NCBI GenBank assembly: GCA_020216655.1
Contig: JAIWNU010000123.1
Location: forward strand, 1 to 18,377
DNA length: 18,377 bases
Source of the DNA: Treponema sp.
GTDB taxonomy: Bacteria > Spirochaetota > Spirochaetia > Treponematales > Breznakiellaceae
Direction: 5' to 3'
The notes under the pieces were generated by a model. That model had not been told where the DNA came from. It ran no database searches and saw only the letters and a program-made list of their open reading frames with translations. Every line of letters starts with the position of its first letter. Position 1 is the first letter of the stretch. The translations under genes and the position numbers were made by a program. Of this stretch, positions 1 to 7,726 are shown piece after piece.

Positions 1-1
1 T

Positions 2-898
2 CCCATTTACGAAATGCTTGTCTCTGGTGTCCAAAAGGCGGTGAACGAACAGGGCGGTGCAAGTCTTAAAGTGGTGGAAGGAGGCTTTAACCAGGCTGAA
101 TGGGAATCCAAAATCACGAGCCTGGCCGCAAGCGGTGCCTATGATCTTATCGTTTCGTCTAACCCTGCCATGCCGGCTATCTGCAAAGCCGTGGCCGACA
201 AATTCCCCAAACAGCAGTTTTTGCTCTTTGACGGCCAACTTGCAGGAAATGCCCAGATCTATACGCTCCGATACAACCAGCGGGAGCAGGCTTTCCTCGC
301 AGGATACCTGGCGGCCCTGGTTGCAAAACAGAGCGGATCGGTAAAAAAGCTTGGACTTGTGGCCGGTCAAGAATACCCGGCTATGAATGACATAATTCTT
401 CCCGGTTTTTTACAGGGGGCCCGTATGGTGGACACCGGTTTCTCCGTAGACTTCCGTGTGGTCGGCAACTGGTACGATGCGGCTAAAGGAAGCGATCTTG
501 CATCCAGTATGATCCGGGAAGGCGCTAAGGTTATTCTTCCAATTGCAGGAGGAGCAAACCAGGGAGTTGTCCAGGCTGCCGCAGACGGGAATGCAAAGGT
601 AATCTGGTTTGATGTAAACGGCTACAGCATTAAGCCCGGTGTGGTGGTGGGCAGTGCCATACTCAAGCAGGATAGGGCTGCTTATGAAAAGACCAAACTG
701 TATTTGGAAGGCAAACTGCCCTTTGGAAAGGCCGAACTGGTCGGTGTTGCCGATGGCTATGTGGATTTTGTAGATGATGATCCAGCCTATATCGCCGCCG
801 TCAGTGAGACTGTCCGAAAACAACAGGCCGAAATGGTTGCCCAGTTCCGGTCCGGAAAGCTATCGCTCCTCGAAAACGGAAACGAGGTCAGGAAGTAA
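2..898 (+). CDS. BMP/PnrA-family nucleoside-binding protein of an ABC importer (5' end outside window)
   Basis: This is the C-terminal ~298 residues of a periplasmic-face substrate-binding protein of the BMP family (T. pallidum PnrA/TmpC, B. subtilis NupN), which captures purine nucleosides for ABC import. The frame is open back to the window edge, so the first ATG at 14 is internal; the signal peptide and lipobox would lie upstream. Visible family features are the alternating Rossmann-like segments: an early YDLIVSSNP strand, then FLLFDGQ, then RYNQREQAFLAGYLAAL, then KKLGLVAGQEYPAMNDI, and a second-lobe VVGNWYDAAKG followed by EGAKVILPIAGGANQGV. Where many relatives carry a VDSDQ-type motif this protein has WFDVNGYSIKPGVVVG, so ligand contacts may differ. 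It is the first gene of a tight four-gene transporter operon; the ATPase starts 3 nt after its stop. Family call is firm; exact ligand is inferred. Confidence 0.9.
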   Translation, partial: PIYEMLVSGVQKAVNEQGGASLKVVEGGFNQAEWESKITSLAASGAYDLIVSSNPAMPAICKAVADKFPKQQFLLFDGQLAGNAQIYTLRYNQREQAFLAGYLAALVAKQSGSVKKLGLVAGQEYPAMNDIILPGFLQGARMVDTGFSVDFRVVGNWYDAAKGSDLASSMIREGAKVILPIAGGANQGVVQAAADGNAKVIWFDVNGYSIKPGVVVGSAILKQDRAAYEKTKLYLEGKLPFGKAELVGVADGYVDFVDDDPAYIAAVSETVRKQQAEMVAQFRSGKLSLLENGNEVRK

Positions 899-901
899 GG
901 C

Positions 902-2476
902 ATGAATATTCGCCTGCGGAATGTGTCTAAATATTTTCCCTCCAACGGGGTTCAGGCTCTGAGTGGCGCCGATTTTGACCTAAAGGATGGGGAAATCCAT
1001 GCCCTGATTGGAGAAAACGGGGCGGGAAAATCAACCTTAATGCACATTCTCGCAGGTCACCTCGAAATGACCACCGGGGAGCTTCAGATTGATGGAATTC
1101 CGCGCCGGTTCAGCCGGCCGGCGGAGGCTCTGCAGCTTGGGATTGGGATTGTTCGCCAGCATCCGGCCCTGGTACCGGGCCTGAAACTTTGGGAAGATGC
1201 GCTGCTGGGGCTCCCTGTGCCACCCTTTTCCCCTCTGGACAGGCGGCAGGGCCTTGGCCGTTTTCAGGAACTCTCTGACCGCTGGGGCTTTGATCTGGAT
1301 GGAAATTCCAAAACCGAAAGTCTTACCATAAGCCAGCGGCAAAAGGCGTCTATTTTAACCCTTTTACTGCATCAGGCCCGGTGTATTATTTTGGACGAGC
1401 CGACCGCTGTTCTCACCCCCATAGAAACTGAGCGGCTCTTTGCCTTGCTGCGAAAACTGAAAAGCGACGGCAAAGCTATCGTACTCATTTCCCACAAGCT
1501 GGAAGAAATCCTTCAGGTGGCTGACCGAATTACGGTGTTACGTCTAGGAAGTACGGTGGCATGCATGCCCAGCTCCCATACCAGTGCGGCAGAACTTACT
1601 TCTTATATGTTTGGCCAGGACAAGGGGGATGCTCTGGATCTCCATAATACGGGCTTGGCCGCTGGCCGGCATACAGCTCGTATAAAATCTGACCAGCAAC
1701 CGCTGCTGCAAGTGACGAATCTTTCTGTGGCTCAAAAAGACTCGGCCAGTCTCAGGGATCTCAGTTTTTCCGTATTCCCTGGAGAAGTCTATGGGATAGC
1801 GGGAGTCCGGGACAGCGGCCTTGAAACCTTGGAACTTGCACTTACCGGATTTATCACTCCCCAAAATGGCCGCATCGCGCTCAATGGAATTCCTGTGCAG
1901 GGACGGGGGCCCCTTGCCTTCCGGCGAGCTGGCGCGGCCTATGTGAGCGCTGACCGGCTCGGTAAGGCTCTTGCTTTACGATTACCCATAGTGGACTCCC
2001 TCATTGTTCATTCCCATAGGCGGCTTGTTAAAAAATGGCCTTTTATATTTGAGCTTTTGGATAAGCGGGCTATCAGAAATTGGGCCGCCGAGCTTTTTAG
2101 AATCAGCGGCATTCAAGGCCGCTTTGAAAGCCCGGCGGAAGCCTTTTCTGGCGGCCAGCTTCAGCGGCTCATTTTAGCCAGAGAATTTGCTGAAGAGCCG
2201 TCCCTTATGGTGCTGGCAGAGCCTGGCTGGGGGCTTGATGCTTCGGGAAAGGCGCTGCTCCAGGACCGTTTATCCGATTATTTAAGAAGGGGAGGAACGG
2301 TAGTCCTTTTTTCCACCGATGTTGATGAACTCCTAAGGCTCTCCTCCAGAATTATGGTAATTCGTGACGGCTATAATGTCTTAGAACTGCAGCTCCCTGA
2401 AGATTATGACCAACGGCTTTCATTGAAACAACGAATATCCGCTGCCATGGTAGGGACTGGAGGTGTGGTTGTATGA
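902..2476 (+). CDS. Fused two-domain ABC ATPase of nucleoside importer (PnrC/NupO type)
   Basis: Cytoplasmic ATPase with two tandem nucleotide-binding domains in 524 residues, the RbsA/NupO layout, energising the two permeases encoded next. Domain 1 (about 1-235) has an intact Walker A (GENGAGKS, 37-44), Walker B (CIILDEP, 161-167) and switch His198, but its signature is degenerate (LTISQRQ instead of LSGGQ). Domain 2 (about 268-510) is the reverse: the Walker A position reads GVRDSGLE without Lys/Ser, Walker B Asp is Ala (LAEP, 437-440) and the switch His is Thr, yet its signature SGGQ (416-419) is intact. Only one composite ATP site (Walker A of domain 1 with signature of domain 2) can be complete. 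The start is supported by AGGA about 7 nt upstream. It overlaps the next gene by ATGA. Confidence 0.93.
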   Translation: MNIRLRNVSKYFPSNGVQALSGADFDLKDGEIHALIGENGAGKSTLMHILAGHLEMTTGELQIDGIPRRFSRPAEALQLGIGIVRQHPALVPGLKLWEDALLGLPVPPFSPLDRRQGLGRFQELSDRWGFDLDGNSKTESLTISQRQKASILTLLLHQARCIILDEPTAVLTPIETERLFALLRKLKSDGKAIVLISHKLEEILQVADRITVLRLGSTVACMPSSHTSAAELTSYMFGQDKGDALDLHNTGLAAGRHTARIKSDQQPLLQVTNLSVAQKDSASLRDLSFSVFPGEVYGIAGVRDSGLETLELALTGFITPQNGRIALNGIPVQGRGPLAFRRAGAAYVSADRLGKALALRLPIVDSLIVHSHRRLVKKWPFIFELLDKRAIRNWAAELFRISGIQGRFESPAEAFSGGQLQRLILAREFAEEPSLMVLAEPGWGLDASGKALLQDRLSDYLRRGGTVVLFSTDVDELLRLSSRIMVIRDGYNVLELQLPEDYDQRLSLKQRISAAMVGTGGVVV

Positions 2477-3498
2477 AACGTGGCATGAAACAACATGGTA
2501 CCAACCATACAAGCCCCCTTTTAAGTGCCATTGTTCCGCTGCTTGGTAGCCTTTTTCTTGTTTATCTTGTCATTGTTACGACCAGCGAAGATCCGGGAAA
2601 AACACTTATCGACTTTTTTGCAGGCCCCTGGTCTTCTCCCTGGTTTACCGGTAATACCTTGGATCTAGCAGCCCTGCTTGCGGTGAGTGCTTTGGGAATT
2701 GCCCTTTCCTTTAAAGGAGGAACCTTTAATTTAGGAGGGGAGGGGCAAATGTATATTGGAGGGCTCGGGGCTTCGATGGTGCTGCTTGCATACCCATCCG
2801 TTCCTGGTCCTGTTATGCTTCTTATTGCAGCCCTTACAAGTCTTTCCCTGGGAGCCCTCATGGGTGGCCTATCAGGACTGCTTAAACAATTGGTAAAGGC
2901 GGATGAATTAATTACCAGTTTTTTATTGTCCGCGGCCCTGACCCCGGCAGCAGATTTTCTCATCGCTGGTCCCTTGCGGGACAAAGTGGGGAATCTACTG
3001 GCTAGCCCGCGATTTGCCCAGGATCGGATTTTACTCAGACTTTTGCCCCCATCGAATCTTTCCGTTTCTCTGCTTTTTGCAATCCTGTTGATTTTTCTTG
3101 CCTATGTGCTGCTGTATAGAACTCCCAGCGGATATCGGTTTAGGATTGCCGGAGCACATCCTGAGTTTGCCCATTATGGAGGTTTTCCGGCTCCTCCCTA
3201 TTGGACCTATGGTATGGCAATTTCGGGGGCCTTACATGGGCTGGCAGGCTTTTTCGCCGTAGCTGGAACCTATGGCCTCTGCCATCAAGGGTTTCCCGGC
3301 GGCTTAGGCTGGAGCGGAATTGCGGTGGCTCTGATCGGCCGGAATGAGCCAATTGGAATAATTCTCGCAGCTCTCATTTTTGCATGGCTTAAGGCCGGTT
3401 CTGACCGGACACTCCTTGCATCGTCTCTTCAGATTGAGACTTCCGCTTTTGTCCAGGCTCTTATCATGTTGCTAGTGACTATAAGGAGGCGAAAATGA
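2473..3498 (+). CDS. Nucleoside ABC importer permease 1 (BPD_transp_2, PnrD/NupP type)
   Basis: Integral membrane permease of the branched-chain amino acid/BMP-associated type, 341 residues, forming the translocation pore with the next gene product. Many hydrophobic segments are visible (roughly 15-37, 62-80, 93-107, 112-135, 196-215, 245-268, 292-306, 325-337). Family marks are FNLGGEGQMYIGG (85-97), the cytoplasmic coupling-loop motif RTPSGYRFRIAG (216-227) followed by HPEFAHYGG, and GIAVALIGRNEPIGI (282-296), typical of NupP/PnrD-like permeases. Its ATG overlaps the ATPase stop as ATGA, and GGAGGT at 2459-2464 inside the ATPase gene supplies a good ribosome-binding site. The reading is clear; substrate (nucleoside) follows from the operon. 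Confidence 0.92.
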   Translation: MKRGMKQHGTNHTSPLLSAIVPLLGSLFLVYLVIVTTSEDPGKTLIDFFAGPWSSPWFTGNTLDLAALLAVSALGIALSFKGGTFNLGGEGQMYIGGLGASMVLLAYPSVPGPVMLLIAALTSLSLGALMGGLSGLLKQLVKADELITSFLLSAALTPAADFLIAGPLRDKVGNLLASPRFAQDRILLRLLPPSNLSVSLLFAILLIFLAYVLLYRTPSGYRFRIAGAHPEFAHYGGFPAPPYWTYGMAISGALHGLAGFFAVAGTYGLCHQGFPGGLGWSGIAVALIGRNEPIGIILAALIFAWLKAGSDRTLLASSLQIETSAFVQALIMLLVTIRRRK

Positions 3499-4304
3499 TA
3501 CAGGGCCTCCTGATTTCTTCGGTGCCCCTTGTGCTTGCCGCCCTGGGCGGACTTATAAGCGATTTTTCTGGCTACTTGGCGGTCTTTTTAGAGGGAACCA
3601 TCAGCCTCGGTTCTTTTTTGGTATGGCTTATCGGACTGCAAACCGGATCTCTTGCGACAGGCTTTGTGGTAAGTATTATAATCGCCGGTTTAATTGGCTG
3701 GCTGCTTTCCCGTTTTGTAGCCCAGACTGGAGCTAATCCTTTCGTTGTTGCCCTTGCAGTCAATGTGGGCTCCCAGGGTCTCACAGAAACCCTCTCGGTG
3801 CTCTTTTTTAATACCAAGGGAGTGCTTCGTGATCCTCGGTTCCCTTCGGCTGATGGAATGTTGTTTTTCTGGATTGCTTTGATTTTAATGGGGACTGCCT
3901 CTTTTATTGTCTACCGCACCCCCTTTGGTTTAAGGCTGAGGGCTTCTGGCAGAAGTCCCCAGGTTTTATTATATCGGGGGATAGATCCCCTTCGATACCG
4001 GGATATCGCTTGGATCTTGGCGGCTATGCTTGCGGCTTTTGCGGGCGGTGTTTTAACGATAAAAATTGGTGCCTATGCCCCTGGGGGAACTACTGGCCAG
4101 GGTTGGATTGCCCTTGTCATTGTGTATTTGGGGTTCAGGCGGGTGTGGGGTGTAGCGCTGGCAGCAATAGTATTTACATTCATCCAATTCCTCGGAATTG
4201 AAGCCCAAGCTGCGCTTGCTATTCCATCAACCCTTTTACTGGGGCTTCCTTCTCTGCTCGCCCTCATCTTATATATTCTCTCCCAAGTATTGAGAAAAGA
4301 GTAA
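3495..4304 (+). CDS. Nucleoside ABC importer permease 2 (BPD_transp_2, PnrE/NupQ type)
   Basis: Second, shorter membrane permease (269 residues) partnering permease 1 in the importer. It shares the coupling-loop motif RTPFGLRLRASG (141-152) and has the family pattern FLEGTISLGSF (31-41), a shorter relative of the GLEG(I/M)M motif of NupQ-like proteins, plus GQGWIALVIVYLGF (201-214). Hydrophobic segments lie roughly at 5-22, 28-48, 53-72, 80-104, 122-140, 171-190, 202-232 and 240-263. The start overlaps the previous stop as ATGA, with AGGAGG at 3484-3489 just upstream. Its last codons carry the -35 element of the promoter candidate for the downstream sensor kinase. It ends the transporter operon; no terminator hairpin is visible after it. 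Confidence 0.92.
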   Translation: MIQGLLISSVPLVLAALGGLISDFSGYLAVFLEGTISLGSFLVWLIGLQTGSLATGFVVSIIIAGLIGWLLSRFVAQTGANPFVVALAVNVGSQGLTETLSVLFFNTKGVLRDPRFPSADGMLFFWIALILMGTASFIVYRTPFGLRLRASGRSPQVLLYRGIDPLRYRDIAWILAAMLAAFAGGVLTIKIGAYAPGGTTGQGWIALVIVYLGFRRVWGVALAAIVFTFIQFLGIEAQAALAIPSTLLLGLPSLLALILYILSQVLRKE

Positions 4305-4318
4305 ACAGGGTCGATAAT
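4290..4318 (+). promoter_or_regulatory. Promoter candidate for the sensor kinase, near-leaderless
   Basis: TTGAGA (4290-4295, 5/6 to the sigma-70 -35 consensus) is followed after exactly 17 nt by GATAAT (4313-4318, 5/6 to -10). The -10 ends 12 nt before the kinase ATG, so the expected 5' leader is about 6 nt, and no Shine-Dalgarno precedes that ATG. The -35 lies inside the last codons of permease 2. It is predicted by consensus match only. Confidence 0.5.
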
Positions 4319-4330
4319 TCATTAAAGCCG

Positions 4331-7300
4331 ATGAAAACATCCTTGGATCTCCTGACCATTCTGAGTCCTGCTCTCGTTTTTGCAACCGGTGGTTTTTTTC
4401 TCGCCCTACTCCTTTTTATCTTCCGTGCTGTTTTTGGAAGACGAATCCGAGGTCTTCGGCATATTGCATTTGCAGATCTTATTATATCTCTTGTATTGGT
4501 AGGGCTCGTGAGTCTCGATTCGTCCTATGAGACTGTGGGCTCTTTTATTTTATACCCCTTTTTGCTTTACGGAATTGCACTCATTGGCTCTGGCTATGGT
4601 GTTTTTTTTAACGAGTCCTTTAAATATAGGCTGTTGCTGTATATACCAGTAATCCTTCTCCCCTTTTTAGAAGTTTTTTTATTGATATTTAAAACCCCCG
4701 TTTGGGTTAATCATGTACTGCTATCTGGTTTTGTCAGTGTTGAATTTTTAATAAGCGGGCTCATCATCATCCGCGAAGGACTATTGGTAAGAAATCATGC
4801 TGTAAAAAATCTTGCCTTAAATCAGACGGCCCTTGCTTCTGTTGTGGGATCTGTTTGTGTCGCGCTAAGTTTTGTGTATGTGCTTCGTGCTGCGGGTTTT
4901 CTGTTCTCCGATTCCTATACAAGCATCCTTTTTATAATGACCGTAGCAGGTATATTGTTCAGCTTTGGTATTCTTATCCTGGGGGGGATTAAGCTTCAGG
5001 AAGAACTTGCCCGCCGGGAGCTCAAACTTACTCAAGAACAGTATGATGTGCTTGTCCGAACAATTATCGATACGGTACCCCAGGCGGTTATTTTAAAAAA
5101 CAGACAGTCGGTTTTTGTGTTTGTTAATTCCTATTTTGCCATGCTTCATAATAAAAAGCCTGAGGATCTTGTTGGCCTTACCGATGCGGACCTGTACCCT
5201 CCGGAATTGGCTCAAAAGTACCGAGCGGATGACAGAATTGTGATGGAAAGCCGCTTGAGCCGAAGTTATATCGAAGAACATGAGCAGGGCGGTGAACGAA
5301 CCTGGGTAGAAACGATAAAAACCCCCGTTCTGGATGCGTCGGGAGAAGTGACCGGTGTGCTTGTTATGTTCATCGATATAACATCCCGTATCCGGACCCA
5401 GGAGGCCCTGAAAGAAAGCGAATTAAAATATCGAGAGCTGAACGAACAGCTCGAAAAACGGGTAGAGGAGCGTTCCAGGGGCTTACGGGAAGCAAAACGG
5501 GATCTGGACCTCTTTTTTGAAGTAACCTTGGACTATTTGTGTATCATCAATATGAACGGCTATTTCCAAAAGGTTAGCAAATCCTGGGTTACTGATACAG
5601 GCTGGCCGGAACACGAGCTTGTTGGTGTGTCTTTGTTTCAGTTTATGTACGCAGAAGATAGGGAGAGGGTGATAGAGGCTGCAAGAATGCTTGTCTCTGG
5701 AGTTCCCCTTAAGGATTTCCATATCCGGTTTAAGCGAGCCGACGGCAGCTGGATGATGCTTTCATTGTCCGCCGTAGGAGTTCCAGAGCGGAACCTGGTG
5801 ATCGCCGCAGGGCATGATATAACCCAGCAGCTTGAAATAGAAGAACGGCTCCGGCAGGCCAGGATTGATGCTGAACAGGCGAGCAAGGCAAAAAGCCAGT
5901 TTATTGCCACCATGAGCCATGAGCTGCGCACACCCCTCAACGCAGTGCTTGGATATAGTTCTCTGCTTGAACCTTTTATTCAGGATGAAAAAGGGCTTCG
6001 TTACCTGAAATCTATTGGCACCGCTGGCCGCTCCCTTTTGGCCATCATTAACGATATTCTTGACCTTACCAAGGCTGAGTCGGGCCGGATTGAACTGGTG
6101 CCGATGCCCTTTGAAATACGGCTTCTGGCGGACGAATTACTGGATATTTTTAGGTTTAATGCGGAAGAAAAGGGGCTCCTTGTACAGATCCAGGTAACCG
6201 AAGCGGTTCCGAAAACTATCATGCTCGATCAAAATCGGCTGAGGCAAATCCTCGTTAATCTCGTTGGGAATGCCATTAAATTTACCGATTCCGGTTCGGT
6301 GAGCCTCTTTATTGACGCAAAGCCGGAAGCAAGCTCTTCCCGGGTGCACCTGATTATAGAAGTGACCGATACGGGGATAGGCATTTCGGAAGAATTTCGG
6401 GCCCACCTTTTTGATCCCTTTACCCAGCAGGATTTTAAAATTGCCCGTAAATACGGCGGCACCGGTCTGGGGCTGGCTATTTCTAAACGGCTTTTAGATC
6501 TTATGGGCGGAACGATACACTGCGAGGCTCCAGAGCAGGGCGGAACGCGTTTCAGGATAGATATCCCCCAGGTTCCCGCCTCGGGCTCTGACGTACACTA
6601 TTTTGTGAATTTCGGTCAGGGATTTGAGGAAAAAATTGAAACCGATCAAGACATGGTTCCTGTGGTGCAGCATCTGGATGCGTCCCTTACCTTGCTTATT
6701 GTTGGAACATCGGAAAATCGGAGGAGTTGGCTTAAGGAACTCTTGCAGGGGAAACATGTTAATGTGTATGAGGCATCTCTGGAATCGGCCCAAACATATC
6801 CAATACAACAGGTAAACGGCATTATTTTTGACTTTCCTTCTGGCAAAAACCAGATTGAAGCCGGTCGTGAGCTCATTAAAAAGTGGGTTCAAATGTATAA
6901 AACACCGCTTTTGGTAATCAGCCATGCTAAAAAATCCGCCGCTGACCATGAAAATCTTTTGGGTATTTTGAGTATTGGCGGTCTCGATTATGTTCAGGAA
7001 CCAATAGATCCGGAAGAACTCTGGCTTAGGCTCATGAACCAAATTGAGCTCAAGGGAAGCCGAACAAGGATAGCTGCGGTAAACCGGGTATTGACCGAAA
7101 CAACGAGCAGGCTGCAGCAGCTATCGGTACAGGTGGATAAACTGGTCTCTATAGATGAGCTTACTGGGCTTGCCAACCGAAAAACCCTCTGGCGCTGGCT
7201 TGTGCAGGAAATTGGCTGTGCAAAAGAAAAGAAGACAAGTCTAGCTGTTATGATGGGCGATATTGATCATCTCAAGCAGATCAACGATATGTACGGCCAG

Positions 7301-7726
7301 GTGCTGGGGGATCAGGCGGTGGTAGAATGCGCCCATCGTTTTGTTCGAGCCCTCGAGCCTCATGTCCTTATTGGTAGATGGTCAGGTGAAGAATTTCTCG
7401 CCATCCTAGGAGCATCAGATAAGATGACTCCCGATGAGCACCTTGCGTGGGCAACAAAGCAGGCAGAAGAAGTGCGCGCCCAGGTAGTAGGGGAGCCTCT
7501 TATCATTGGCAGGGAGCGAATCAACCTTTCTATTTCAATCGGTCTTTGTCTTGTTGTTTGCGATGGCCCAGAAGACGACGAGAAGCTGGCTTCTTCACTG
7601 CTCAGGATGGTAGATGATGCACTGTTCAGGGCAAAAACACGGGGCCGCAACCATGTAGAAGCCCTCAAGTTTATTCATCAGAGCGAGATGCAAGATCCTC
7701 CCACCGAAGGGTCTTCTCCTCGATAA
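4331..7726 (+). CDS. 7TM-PAS-PAS hybrid histidine kinase with degenerate receiver and C-terminal GGDEF domain
   Basis: A 1131-residue inner-membrane sensor. Domains in order: seven hydrophobic helices (about 10-220, like the HisKA_7TM sensory region); PAS 1 (about 237-352); coiled coil (352-394); PAS 2 (about 395-505); HisKA with phosphoacceptor His530 in MSHELRTPL; HATPase_c with N-box Asn643/Asn647, DTGIGI (680-685) and GGTGLGLAI (709-717); a receiver-like fold (about 785-905); and GGDEF (about 938-1112). The receiver keeps a possible phospho-Asp834 (IIFDFPSG) but lacks the N-terminal acidic pair, and its usual Lys in KP is Glu890, so it is probably a pseudoreceiver. The GGDEF domain has DELTGLANR (942-950), metal Asp977 in GDIDHLKQIND, and SGEEF (1018-1022) instead of GGEEF; no RxxD inhibitory site precedes it. 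It is likely a fusion that converts kinase input into c-di-GMP output, or a degenerate form. No strong ribosome-binding site is seen. It overlaps uup tail to tail. Confidence 0.93.
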   Translation: MKTSLDLLTILSPALVFATGGFFLALLLFIFRAVFGRRIRGLRHIAFADLIISLVLVGLVSLDSSYETVGSFILYPFLLYGIALIGSGYGVFFNESFKYRLLLYIPVILLPFLEVFLLIFKTPVWVNHVLLSGFVSVEFLISGLIIIREGLLVRNHAVKNLALNQTALASVVGSVCVALSFVYVLRAAGFLFSDSYTSILFIMTVAGILFSFGILILGGIKLQEELARRELKLTQEQYDVLVRTIIDTVPQAVILKNRQSVFVFVNSYFAMLHNKKPEDLVGLTDADLYPPELAQKYRADDRIVMESRLSRSYIEEHEQGGERTWVETIKTPVLDASGEVTGVLVMFIDITSRIRTQEALKESELKYRELNEQLEKRVEERSRGLREAKRDLDLFFEVTLDYLCIINMNGYFQKVSKSWVTDTGWPEHELVGVSLFQFMYAEDRERVIEAARMLVSGVPLKDFHIRFKRADGSWMMLSLSAVGVPERNLVIAAGHDITQQLEIEERLRQARIDAEQASKAKSQFIATMSHELRTPLNAVLGYSSLLEPFIQDEKGLRYLKSIGTAGRSLLAIINDILDLTKAESGRIELVPMPFEIRLLADELLDIFRFNAEEKGLLVQIQVTEAVPKTIMLDQNRLRQILVNLVGNAIKFTDSGSVSLFIDAKPEASSSRVHLIIEVTDTGIGISEEFRAHLFDPFTQQDFKIARKYGGTGLGLAISKRLLDLMGGTIHCEAPEQGGTRFRIDIPQVPASGSDVHYFVNFGQGFEEKIETDQDMVPVVQHLDASLTLLIVGTSENRRSWLKELLQGKHVNVYEASLESAQTYPIQQVNGIIFDFPSGKNQIEAGRELIKKWVQMYKTPLLVISHAKKSAADHENLLGILSIGGLDYVQEPIDPEELWLRLMNQIELKGSRTRIAAVNRVLTETTSRLQQLSVQVDKLVSIDELTGLANRKTLWRWLVQEIGCAKEKKTSLAVMMGDIDHLKQINDMYGQVLGDQAVVECAHRFVRALEPHVLIGRWSGEEFLAILGASDKMTPDEHLAWATKQAEEVRAQVVGEPLIIGRERINLSISIGLCLVVCDGPEDDEKLASSLLRMVDDALFRAKTRGRNHVEALKFIHQSEMQDPPTEGSSPR

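Noticed and set aside
13..5700. Two short exact matches between the binding-protein gene and the kinase gene (AATGCTTGTCTCTGG at 13-27 and 5686-5700; GGCGGTGAACGAAC at 37-50 and 5288-5301)
   Set aside because: Lengths of 14-15 nt are near chance expectation for an 18 kb window, and the reading frames and contexts differ; not a mobile repeat.
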